Part shown: one piece after another, positions 8,702-16,326 of the stretch
Position numbering within the stretch: position 1 is the stretch's first letter
How the letters are laid out: each line of letters opens with the position of its first letter
DNA from: an uncultured Pelagibacteraceae bacterium
GTDB taxonomy: Bacteria; Pseudomonadota; Alphaproteobacteria; Pelagibacterales; Pelagibacteraceae
Assembly: GCA_902612325.1 (NCBI GenBank)
Contig: CACMDB010000005.1
Coordinates: 1-64,000 of the forward strand
DNA: 64,000 nucleotides
Direction of reading: 5' to 3'
Notes under the pieces: model-generated
Told to the model about the DNA's origin: nothing
Seen by the model: the letters and a program-made list of their open reading frames with translations, nothing else
Database searches by the model: none
Program-made: the position numbers and the translations under genes

Positions 8702-9459
8702 TCTTTCTTTTGATATTTTGTTAATTTTCCAACTAAACCAAAATAAATCTTACTCGGAAGAAAACTTAAGATTTTCAGTACAATAGTTAATGATTTTGGA
8801 AAATGAATTTCAAAAGTTTTTTTATTGACCAAGCCATCATATATTTTATCAGCCGCATATTCAGTAGTTTTTAAAAAAGGCATTTTAAAATCATTTTTAT
8901 CAGTCATTGGAGTTTTGATAAAACCTGGAGATACCAAGCACACTCTGACATTTGATCGACCAAAGTCAAAATATAGACTTTCTGCTAAATTATTTAGAGC
9001 AGATTTTGAAGGTCCATATCCAGTTGAATTTGGTAAACCTCTATAACCAGCAATTGAGGAAACAATAGTAATTGTTCCACTTTTTCTATTTTTAAAATAT
9101 TCTTCAACTGCTTTGATAGCATTCAATGTCCCAAAAAAATTAATTTTAAAAACTTCCTCAATTTGTTCAACATCAATATCTCTTTCTTTTTTTGGATTCC
9201 ATGTTCCGGTAGAAAAAAAACAAATATCTATATTTTCAAATTTATTCTTAATTTTTTCAAAAACCTCTTTACATTTTGATTTATCAGTCACATCTAATGG
9301 AAATGGACTTATATTTTCATGATTGTCTGCAATCTCATCAAGAAGATTCTCACGTCTGGCTGAAATAGCAACATTCCACCCTTCATCAGCAAATTTTATT
9401 GCAAGGGCTTTACCAATTCCAGTGCTTCCACCAGTGATCCAAATTGTTTTTTTATTCAT
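8698..9459 (-). CDS. Short-chain dehydrogenase/reductase
   Basis: 253 residues, classical SDR. The cofactor motif TGGSTGIG is at residues 9-16, and the catalytic set is S134 or S135, Y148 and K152 (YGPSK). The C-terminus is hydrophobic and lysine-rich and may associate with the membrane. SDRs of this type are a recurring part of DUF1365/Cfa/DUF3833 clusters, so a reducing step on a lipid-derived ketone or aldehyde is plausible but unproven. It is convergent with the DUF3833 gene (shared TTAA stops) and divergent from the TspO gene, with only 24 bases between the two start codons. Confidence 0.87.
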   Translation of the reverse strand: MNKKTIWITGGSTGIGKALAIKFADEGWNVAISARRENLLDEIADNHENISPFPLDVTDKSKCKEVFEKIKNKFENIDICFFSTGTWNPKKERDIDVEQIEEVFKINFFGTLNAIKAVEEYFKNRKSGTITIVSSIAGYRGLPNSTGYGPSKSALNNLAESLYFDFGRSNVRVCLVSPGFIKTPMTDKNDFKMPFLKTTEYAADKIYDGLVNKKTFEIHFPKSLTIVLKILSFLPSKIYFGLVGKLTKYQKKD

Positions 9460-9483
9460 TATTTAAAGATGTATAATACTTAA

Positions 9484-9951
9484 ATGTTAAAAAATAAATT
9501 TTTATCATTCATACTTTTTTTTATTATCACATTTTCAGCCTCATTTATCGGTAGTTTAGTCACAATTAATTTAAAAGACCCTTGGTATTCTCAATTAGTC
9601 AAATCCGATTTTAACCCACCTGATTGGATATTTGCACCTGTTTGGACAACACTATATTTAATGATGACAGTTGCCATTTGGTTTTTTTGGCATAGTAAAA
9701 ATAGAGACATGAACACGATATATATTTATTTTATTCATATAATATTTAATACAACTTGGAGTATCGTTTTTTTTGGCTTACACCAAATTTTTTTAGCTTT
9801 GGTTGTTTTGGTAATCTTAATTGGTTTAATTATTACTTTAATAATAAGATATAAGCGTGTCAATTTTGTGAGTTATTATTTAATGATTCCCTATTTACTT
9901 TGGTGTTGCTATGCATTATTTCTGAATATTAACTTACTAATATTAAATTAA
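9484..9951 (+). CDS. TspO/MBR family tryptophan-rich sensory protein
   Basis: 155 residues with five predicted membrane helices. The family signature of the first loop is present: PWYSQLVKSDFNPPDWIFAPVWTTLYLMM, with the PDWxFxPVW core near residues 41-49, and W-rich helix 2. TspO proteins bind tetrapyrroles and take part in light or oxygen stress responses in alphaproteobacteria. The position beside a lipid-modification module fits a photo-oxidative stress theme. The stop overlaps the start of the next gene by one base (TAATG). Only 24 bases separate it from the divergent SDR gene, so both promoters must be packed into that gap or extend into the opposite coding region. Confidence 0.9.
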   Translation: MLKNKFLSFILFFIITFSASFIGSLVTINLKDPWYSQLVKSDFNPPDWIFAPVWTTLYLMMTVAIWFFWHSKNRDMNTIYIYFIHIIFNTTWSIVFFGLHQIFLALVVLVILIGLIITLIIRYKRVNFVSYYLMIPYLLWCCYALFLNINLLILN

Positions 9952-11054
9952 TGAATGATGTTGTAATAGTTGGGGGTGGAATAATTGGAGCCGCAACTGC
10001 TTACTTTTTATCAAAAGAGGGCAGAAAAGTTAAAGTCATAGAAAAAGACCCAACTTATAAAACTGCTTCTTTTCCTTTGTCATTAGGTGGCTTTAGAAGA
10101 CAATTTTTTCAAAAAGAAAATATTTTGTTAGGAAAATTTGCCAGAGAATTTATTTTTCAAATTCCAGATTTATTAAAAACTGAAAAAAATCCAAAACCCA
10201 CTGCTAGTATGGTGACCAATGGTTATTTATTAATGTTTGGACCTGAACATGCAGATGAACAATATAAAGCGCTCGAAAATCATAAAGCTTGTGATGCGGG
10301 AACAAAAAATATCAAAGGCTCTGAGTTGAATAATTTTTTTCCATATATCAATAGTGAGGGAATTGAAACAGCGACTTTTACTGACAATCAAAGTGAAGGA
10401 TGGATTGACCCCTTCATGTTTCATAGTGCTCTAAAAAGTAAAGCAATTGATCTTGGCGCAGAATTTGTTAAGGGCGAAGTTAAATCTCTTTCAGAAATTA
10501 ATGCTAAGACAATTATTTCAGCAGCTGGATGTTGGACTAAAGAGCTTTTAGAAGATATACCTGTTGAACCTCAAAAACATACAGTTTTTAGAGTAAAGTG
10601 CCCAAAACATATTCCTGAAATGCCATTAACTGGAGATCTAACAACAGGAGTTTATTGGAGACCCGAAGGTAAAGAATACTTAGCTGGTTCACCAAAATCA
10701 GTCTTTGATGCCAAAGATCTTGAACCTGCGTGGGATGATTTTGAAGAATTGGTTTGGCCAGCATTAGCTCATAGAATACCGGCTATGGAAGAATTAAAAT
10801 TAACTGGTGGATGGGCTGGATATTATGATTGCAATCGACTTGATAACAATGCAGTTGTTGGAAAACATCCAAAATTTGAAAATGTTTACTTAGCAACAGG
10901 TTTCACAGGAAGAGGATTAATGCAAGCTCCGGGAATTGGTAGAGCATTAACAGAATTGATTACGACGGGTGCTTATCAATCAATTGATATTTCAAATATG
11001 GCTGTAGAGAGAGTTTTAGGTAAACAAGCGAGACATGAGCCATATGTTCTTTGA
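9951..11054 (+). CDS. DAO-family FAD-dependent oxidoreductase (amino acid/sarcosine oxidase-like)
   Basis: 367 residues with an N-terminal FAD fold (VVIVGGGIIGAATAYFL, residues 3-19, and EKD near residue 32) and a C-terminal GFTGRGLMQAPGIGRALTELI signature of the D-amino-acid/sarcosine oxidase superfamily. The segment PLSLGGFRRQF resembles the corresponding part of FOXRED1-like proteins. It probably oxidises a secondary or N-methylated amine such as an N-methyl amino acid, but the substrate is not evident. It is translationally coupled to tspO by a one-base overlap. Its TGA stop (11052-11054) directly abuts the stop of the convergent SelO gene, with no base in between. Confidence 0.85.
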   Translation: MNDVVIVGGGIIGAATAYFLSKEGRKVKVIEKDPTYKTASFPLSLGGFRRQFFQKENILLGKFAREFIFQIPDLLKTEKNPKPTASMVTNGYLLMFGPEHADEQYKALENHKACDAGTKNIKGSELNNFFPYINSEGIETATFTDNQSEGWIDPFMFHSALKSKAIDLGAEFVKGEVKSLSEINAKTIISAAGCWTKELLEDIPVEPQKHTVFRVKCPKHIPEMPLTGDLTTGVYWRPEGKEYLAGSPKSVFDAKDLEPAWDDFEELVWPALAHRIPAMEELKLTGGWAGYYDCNRLDNNAVVGKHPKFENVYLATGFTGRGLMQAPGIGRALTELITTGAYQSIDISNMAVERVLGKQARHEPYVL

Positions 11055-12509
11055 TTAAGTTCCACAAAAAGTTTGATAATTTTCATTTGAACTTGATAAT
11101 ATTTGGTATTCACTGATATCTTTTTGATCAGTATAGGGGCTATTTAAGATTTTTAAAAAGTTAAGCAAAGGTTCCAAATTTCCTTGATTTGCATCTCTAA
11201 GAGTATTTTCAACTATGTGATTTCTTGGAATTAAAAGAGGGTTTGTGCTTCTCATCAATTTTTTATGCTTTTCCTTTGAATTATCATGACTTGATGATCT
11301 TTCCTGCCACCTTTTTTTCCAGTTGCTAAAATCAGCACCTTCATAAATATTATCTTTTTGAGTTTTAAAATTCATCAAGTGGCAAAATGTATTTGTGTAA
11401 TCAACTTTATTTTGATGCATCCAAGTGAGTAAGTCTAAAATTAGGTACTTATCTTTTTTATCCGAGCCAATTAAGCCCAGCTTAGCTCTCATCATATTTA
11501 ACCACTTTTCTTCATATGTTTTTTCAAAAGTGTCAATTATTTCAGTTGCTAATTTTACAGCTGTGTCTTGGTCTTTATCAATCAAAGGTATCAAGCACTC
11601 AGCAAATCTTGAAAGATTCCATTTTGTTATAACCGGCTGATTGCAATAAGCATATCTACCTAATTTATCAATTGAACTAAATACAGTTTTTGGATCATAA
11701 ATATCCATGAAAGCACAGGGTCCATAGTCAATGGTCTCACCAGCTATACTCATGTTATCTGTATTCATTACACCATGAATAAATCCAACCCTCATCCAAT
11801 TGACAACTAAATCAATCTGTTTATCTAAAACAACTTTTAAAAGATCTAAGGCTTTATTTTTTGAATTTTCAATTTTTGGATAATGTCTTTTGATTACATA
11901 ATCAAATAATGTCTCTAACTCACCTTTTTTATTCCTTGCCGCAATATACTGGAAGGTTCCTACTCTAATATGACTTGATGCTACTCTGGTGAGTATAGCA
12001 CCCTCTAATTGTGTCTCTCTAATTACATTTTCTCCAGTTTTTGCGACAGCCAGACTTCGCGTCGTTGGTATATTTAAGCCATACATTGCTTCACTTATTA
12101 AATATTCTCTAAGCATGGGCCCTAACGCTGCTCTTCCATCTCCATTTCTTGAAAAAGCAGTTTTTCCCGAGCCTTTAAATTGAATATCGTATCTGTAGTT
12201 ATTTTTAGAAACATGTTCTCCAATTAGAACTGCTCTACCATCACCAAGCATTGTAAAATGGCCAAATTGATGACCTGCATAAGCTTGTGCTATTGAATTA
12301 CTATTTTTCGGCAATTCGTTTCCTGTAAATATGGCTGATAACTCAGACTGACTTATTTCAGAAAAGTCTAAATTTAAATCCTTGGCCAAAGACTCATTTA
12401 ATAAAATCAGTTTAGGATTTTTAACTTTTACTGGGTTTATCTTTTCTCTAAATGGCTCAGGCAATTTGGAATATGTGTTATCAAAATTCCAGTTGATATT
12501 ATTTTTCAT
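11055..12509 (-). CDS. selO: SelO/YdiU family protein adenylyltransferase
   Basis: 484 residues. SelO is a pseudokinase-fold enzyme that transfers AMP from ATP to protein hydroxyl groups and has been linked to the redox stress response. Family blocks seen are AYAGHQFGHFTMLGDGRAVLIGE (about 79-101), FKGSGKTAFSRNGDGRAALGPMLREYL (about 110-136), the nucleotide-site HGVMNTDN segment near 244-251 and IDYGPCAFMD near 259-268. The C-terminus ends in a Cys-Gly-Thr tripeptide, where animal homologues carry selenocysteine. The gene starts 6 bases after msrA ends, so the two form an operon with a common oxidative-stress theme. Confidence 0.92.
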   Translation of the reverse strand: MKNNINWNFDNTYSKLPEPFREKINPVKVKNPKLILLNESLAKDLNLDFSEISQSELSAIFTGNELPKNSNSIAQAYAGHQFGHFTMLGDGRAVLIGEHVSKNNYRYDIQFKGSGKTAFSRNGDGRAALGPMLREYLISEAMYGLNIPTTRSLAVAKTGENVIRETQLEGAILTRVASSHIRVGTFQYIAARNKKGELETLFDYVIKRHYPKIENSKNKALDLLKVVLDKQIDLVVNWMRVGFIHGVMNTDNMSIAGETIDYGPCAFMDIYDPKTVFSSIDKLGRYAYCNQPVITKWNLSRFAECLIPLIDKDQDTAVKLATEIIDTFEKTYEEKWLNMMRAKLGLIGSDKKDKYLILDLLTWMHQNKVDYTNTFCHLMNFKTQKDNIYEGADFSNWKKRWQERSSSHDNSKEKHKKLMRSTNPLLIPRNHIVENTLRDANQGNLEPLLNFLKILNSPYTDQKDISEYQILSSSNENYQTFCGT

Positions 12510-12515
12510 AAATTA

Positions 12516-13109
12516 CTACATTTTCCAAATTCTATTTAAAATCTCTTCTCTTCTACAAGCTTTTTTATATTTTAAATAATTAAGAAAATATACTTGATAA
12601 TAATCTTGATGACGATCCTCAGCTATATAAAATTTTTCAAATTCTCTTATATAAGTTACAACTTTTTTATTAAATTTTTTTTCTAGTCTTTTAAAATCTT
12701 TTTCAATTAAATCTTTTTCCTTTTGATTTGTATAAAAAGCTGCAGATCTGTAGCTATAACCTTTGTCACAAAACTGACCATAAGGATCAAATGGATCTAT
12801 ATTGAGCCAAAAATTTTTAAGTAATTCTTCGAAAGATATTAAACTTGCATCATAAATTACCTCTACAACTTCGAGGTGACCTGTATTTCCATAAGTAACT
12901 TCTTCATAGGTTGGATTTTCAGTTTTTCCTCCAGAGTATCCTGAAATCACTTTCTCAACACCTGTTAATTTTTCAAAAGACTCTTCCATGCACCAGAAAC
13001 AACCACCAGCAAAATATGCTTTACTTTTTTCAGATGCCAATACTGAATTTGTAATTATTAAGTTTAAAAATATAAATAATAAAAATCTCATGACTAAAAA
13101 TTTATACAA
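12516..13109 (-). CDS. msrA: Peptide methionine sulfoxide reductase A, exported form
   Basis: 197 residues including an N-terminal extension with a strongly hydrophobic stretch (residues 8-25) ending near LAS, read as a signal peptide. An alternative start at Met7 (13091) would give an equally good signal. The mature part begins with the catalytic motif GCFWC, the attacking cysteine being Cys37, and continues with GYSGGKTENPTYEEV and GHLEVVEV as in all MsrA. It reduces the S-epimer of methionine sulfoxide. Export suggests repair of periplasmic proteins. SelO follows 6 bases downstream; a stem-loop at 13130-13172 separates msrA from formate dehydrogenase. Confidence 0.93.
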   Translation of the reverse strand: MYKFLVMRFLLFIFLNLIITNSVLASEKSKAYFAGGCFWCMEESFEKLTGVEKVISGYSGGKTENPTYEEVTYGNTGHLEVVEVIYDASLISFEELLKNFWLNIDPFDPYGQFCDKGYSYRSAAFYTNQKEKDLIEKDFKRLEKKFNKKVVTYIREFEKFYIAEDRHQDYYQVYFLNYLKYKKACRREEILNRIWKM

Positions 13110-13129
13110 AAATTGGGAATTGAGTCTAG

Positions 13130-13172
13130 ATTATTAAAGGTAGCTACTTTTAAGTAGCATACCTTTAATAAT
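13130..13172. terminator. Strong stem-loop between fdh 3' end and msrA 5' end
   Basis: The arm 13130-13147 pairs with 13154-13172 over 18 base pairs with one bulged A (13159) and a six-base loop (13148-13153). It lies in the 75-base gap between the formate dehydrogenase stop and the msrA start. There is no U-tract immediately after either side, so it is not a textbook intrinsic terminator. It could act as an mRNA 3'-end stabiliser, attenuate read-through from fdh into msrA, or be a processing site. It is the clearest hairpin in any gap of the window. Confidence 0.55.
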
Positions 13173-13184
13173 TAAAAGAATGAT

Positions 13185-14384
13185 TTATTTTTTCTTGTAT
13201 TTAGCTGCCTCTTCAGAACCACCTGTGGCAGATCCTTTACTATATGAGTGAGCACCCATTCCAGCCAATTGTCCATCTTTGACGATAAGATATTGATCTC
13301 TAATTTCTTTTCCTTCAAAGAAACATTCTAAGATTTCTCTTACACCATCAGCATATCTTGTTTGAGCCGACAAAGATGTTCCAGAAGTATGAGGTGTCAT
13401 TCCATGGTTAGGCATTGTTCTCCATACATGATCGTTTGGAGCTGGCTGTGGAAACCAAACGTCTCCAGCGTAACCACTTAGTTGACCACTCTTCAATGCT
13501 TTTGCGATTGCATCACGATTACAAATTTTTCCTCTTGCAGTGTTTACAATATAGGCACCTTTTTTCATTTTGCTTATCATTGCATCGTCAAATAAGTTCT
13601 CAGTCTCAGGATGGAGAGGGCAATTTATAGTCACCACATCACAAACTTTAACCATAGACTCTACTGAATCGTGAAATGTTAAATTTAATTCTTTTTCAAC
13701 ACTATCTGGTAATTTATGTCTATCAAAATAATGTAAGTGTACATCAAATGGTTTCATTTTTCTTAATGCATCTAAACCGATACGGCCAGCAGCAACAGTT
13801 CCAATGTGCATACCTTCAACATCATAAGATCTTTGCACAGCATCTGCTATGTTCCATCCACCTTCATTGACAATTCTATGTTGGTTGTGATAGTCCCTCA
13901 CCATTGATACAATCATCATCACAATGTGTTCAGCAACAGATCTAGAATTACAAAAAGTTACTTCAACTACATCAATTTTGTTATCCATAGCTGCTTGTAA
14001 ATCAACGTGATCAGAGCCAATTCCAGCTGTAATAGCCATTTTTAAGTTTTTTGCTTTAGCAATTCTTTCTTTAGTTAAGTAGTATGGAAAAAAAGGTTGA
14101 GAAATAACTATATCAGCGTCAACGATATGCTTATCAGCCTCACATCCATCTCCATCTTTACTATTAGTAACTACTAACTCATGTCCATTACTTTCTAAAA
14201 ATTTTCTTAATCCTAATTCTCCTGAAACACATCCTAACAATTCTCCTGGATTAAAATCTCTTCCTTTTGGTGAAGGTAAGGTCATACCATCTGGATATTT
14301 TTCTAGTTTAGGAAGATCTTTAAGTGGATATGACTTAGGCATTCCTCCCTTTGGATCATCATATAATACACATAATATTTTCAT
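13185..14384 (-). CDS. fdh: NAD-dependent formate dehydrogenase
   Basis: 399 residues, a D-2-hydroxyacid-dehydrogenase-superfamily enzyme oxidising formate to CO2 with NAD. The key positions of the well-studied Pseudomonas enzyme are all present at the same numbers: N146 (FCNSRS), the Rossmann loop GTVAAGRIG (195-203), the NAD-selective D221, R284 (NTARGK), D308, Q313 and catalytic H332 (MTPHTSG). The length and the C-terminal GMGAHSY segment also agree. The GGAGA-type ribosome-binding site (CAGGAGA) just before the ATG is among the best in the window. It probably recovers reducing power from formate made in C1 metabolism fed by the glycine cleavage system. Confidence 0.95.
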   Translation of the reverse strand: MKILCVLYDDPKGGMPKSYPLKDLPKLEKYPDGMTLPSPKGRDFNPGELLGCVSGELGLRKFLESNGHELVVTNSKDGDGCEADKHIVDADIVISQPFFPYYLTKERIAKAKNLKMAITAGIGSDHVDLQAAMDNKIDVVEVTFCNSRSVAEHIVMMIVSMVRDYHNQHRIVNEGGWNIADAVQRSYDVEGMHIGTVAAGRIGLDALRKMKPFDVHLHYFDRHKLPDSVEKELNLTFHDSVESMVKVCDVVTINCPLHPETENLFDDAMISKMKKGAYIVNTARGKICNRDAIAKALKSGQLSGYAGDVWFPQPAPNDHVWRTMPNHGMTPHTSGTSLSAQTRYADGVREILECFFEGKEIRDQYLIVKDGQLAGMGAHSYSKGSATGGSEEAAKYKKK

Positions 14385-14461
14385 TTATTCTCCTGCGTTA
14401 CTTTCAATCATTAATTTATTTTGAGACATCTAACATTATTTTAATGTCGCTAGCAAACAAA

Positions 14462-14926
14462 TTATTTTGTTTTTGGATAACTCTTTTTAAGTATAAATTT
14501 ATTAATTATAATAGCAAAAACCAGAATAATTATTGATCCTGAAATTATTGGGCTTAACAAATAGTCTAGTGAGACACTACCCATTATAACTATAATTGGA
14601 TTTCCACCTGCAGGCGGATGTGTTACATTTAATAATATCATTAGACCCACTCCAAAACCAACAGCCAATGGTATAATCATATATAATGGCAAAGGAATTA
14701 AATATAAAAAAAACATTCCTACTGTTGCAGTTACTAGATGCCCAAAAAAAACATTTTTAGGTTGGGCAAAAGGGCTTTCGGGATATCCATACAACAGAAC
14801 CATTGATGATCCAAAAGATGCAATAAGAAAAATTCCAAATTCAGTTTTGTAAGTTAATAAAGTTAAAATACCTATAGTGATAATTGAAAATAATCCTGCG
14901 ATAAAAGATTGTTTTAAATTACCCAT
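14462..14926 (-). CDS. HPP family integral membrane protein
   Basis: 154 residues, four or five membrane helices. The HPP signature VTHPPAGGNPI (about residues 103-113) is present, as is the FLIASFGSSMVLLYGYPESPFAQPKNVFFGH block near 34-64. HPP proteins are poorly characterised; plastid and cyanobacterial members have been linked to nitrite transport, which cannot be assumed here. It starts 4 bases after the IscU-like gene ends, so the two are co-transcribed. A gap of 77 bases with no notable element follows before fdh. Confidence 0.85.
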   Translation of the reverse strand: MGNLKQSFIAGLFSIITIGILTLLTYKTEFGIFLIASFGSSMVLLYGYPESPFAQPKNVFFGHLVTATVGMFFLYLIPLPLYMIIPLAVGFGVGLMILLNVTHPPAGGNPIIVIMGSVSLDYLLSPIISGSIIILVFAIIINKFILKKSYPKTK

Positions 14927-14930
14927 GAGA

Positions 14931-15329
14931 TTATTTTGATACTATTTTTTTTATTGTTTTAAAAGGTAATAAAATACATTCTTTACGAGATAGATTTTTA
15001 TCATTAAAGATTTTATTAAGTGATTTCCATTTTTTTTCAATATTTTCAACTTTTCCCTCAAAATAATGTTCTGCATCATCGCACAATTCATTAATTTTAG
15101 ATTTATTTTCATTAATTGAAATTTTTGAAAGTAAGCTTGCTGAAGCCTGACAATAAACACATGACTTACCTTGATAACCAAAATCAACAATTTTATTTTT
15201 TTTGATAACCAAATCTATTTGCATCTCATCACCGCACATTGAATTTTTCAATTTTGAGTGGTGTGTATAGTTTTTGATACTTTTGTTATTGTTGGTATCA
15301 GAGGCTATTTTAAGAATATCTAAATTCAT
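14931..15329 (-). CDS. IscU/SufU-type iron-sulfur scaffold protein
   Basis: 132 residues. Three conserved sites of the U-type scaffold are seen: Cys32 in MCGDEMQ with Asp34, Cys57 (SCVYC, with an extra Cys60) followed by QASASLLSK, and Cys118 in the C-terminal KECILLPFKTI. These match the metal/cluster ligands of SufU and IscU. It probably assembles or transfers Fe-S clusters or delivers sulfur. It lies far from the suf operon at the right end of the window and is paired instead with the HPP membrane protein. A divergent EamA gene starts 86 bases away, with an inverted repeat in the gap. Confidence 0.82.
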   Translation of the reverse strand: MNLDILKIASDTNNNKSIKNYTHHSKLKNSMCGDEMQIDLVIKKNKIVDFGYQGKSCVYCQASASLLSKISINENKSKINELCDDAEHYFEGKVENIEKKWKSLNKIFNDKNLSRKECILLPFKTIKKIVSK

Positions 15330-15341
15330 ATTTATTTATTA

Positions 15342-15355
15342 TATTAGTGCTAATA
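15342..15355. promoter_or_regulatory. Inverted repeat in divergent promoter region
   Basis: TATTAG (15342-15347) and CTAATA (15350-15355) form a perfect 6-base inverted repeat with a two-base centre, placed 13 bases from the start codon of the IscU-like gene and about 60 bases before the EamA/amidinotransferase pair. The spacing suits a dimeric regulator or could be chance in AT-rich DNA. No specific regulator can be named. Confidence 0.3.
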
Positions 15356-15415
15356 CTTTGTATAACAATTTAATTTATGTTGTAGTACTGATCAATTGGA
15401 TCTAAATATTCGATT

Positions 15416-16321
15416 ATGGTTGAACTTAGAAATGAAAAAATAGCTGTGCCGGTCGTTTTATTTGCGGGGATACTTTGGTCGTTTGGTCCTTTGGTAGTGA
15501 GATATATGAATGATCCTCATATGGTTCCTTGGCAATATATTTTTGGTAGAGGTTTAACTATTTTTATTATTTTAAATTTATATTTATATTTCGAAGAGGG
15601 AATAAATTTTTACAAAAATTACAAAAAAGTAGGTAAATCAGGATTGGTTGGTGGCATTGGTCTTGGTATTGCAATGATTTCATTTATTTATTCAATTACA
15701 AACACTACTGCAGCAATTACTTTATTATGTTTAGCTGCAATGCCTTTTTTCACTGCATTATTAGCTTTTTTATTTTTAAAGGAAAAAATTTCTCTAAATG
15801 TCTGGATATCAATGCTTATCGCAACTGTGGGTATTGTGATTATGGCTGTTGGTAGTACTGAAAAAAATTCTTTAATAGGTTTTGTTTTTGGACTTACATC
15901 ATCAATTGGATTTTCAATTTTTTCTGTCACTTTAAGATGGAGGAAAGAAACACCAAAATTTACAACAGTTGCTGTTGCAGGTTTATTTTGTTTTATAATT
16001 GCTACGATTATGATTTTGGTTAATAAACAACCTTTTTTCGCTACCAATTATAATAGTGCAATGTTTTCTCTCCATGGAGTGTTAGTGTGTTTAGGTCTTA
16101 TTTTATATTCTATAGGATCTAAAGCAATCCAAGCTGCAGAGTTAACATTATTGTCTCTGACGGAGGTTATTGGAGGAATTTTTTGGGTATGGTTACCATT
16201 GTTCGGGATTAATGAAATTCCATCTACTAACACAATAGTGGGTGGCTTCTTTCTTTTTGTTTCACTTATTTACTATAGCCTTATTATGAGATGGAATAAG
16301 AGATACATCGCACTAAATTAA
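15416..16321 (+). CDS. EamA/DMT-family permease
   Basis: 301 residues with ten predicted membrane helices in two EamA repeats; the first contains GILWSFGPLVVRYM, the second ends in LTEVIGGIFWVWLPLFG and a basic cytoplasmic tail. It starts from an ATG with the divergent IscU-like gene behind it. The amidinotransferase gene follows after 5 bases, so the two are almost certainly one unit. This suggests transport of a substrate or product of that enzyme (glycine, arginine, ornithine or guanidinoacetate), which is inference only. Confidence 0.85.
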   Translation: MVELRNEKIAVPVVLFAGILWSFGPLVVRYMNDPHMVPWQYIFGRGLTIFIILNLYLYFEEGINFYKNYKKVGKSGLVGGIGLGIAMISFIYSITNTTAAITLLCLAAMPFFTALLAFLFLKEKISLNVWISMLIATVGIVIMAVGSTEKNSLIGFVFGLTSSIGFSIFSVTLRWRKETPKFTTVAVAGLFCFIIATIMILVNKQPFFATNYNSAMFSLHGVLVCLGLILYSIGSKAIQAAELTLLSLTEVIGGIFWVWLPLFGINEIPSTNTIVGGFFLFVSLIYYSLIMRWNKRYIALN

Positions 16322-16326
16322 ATTTA

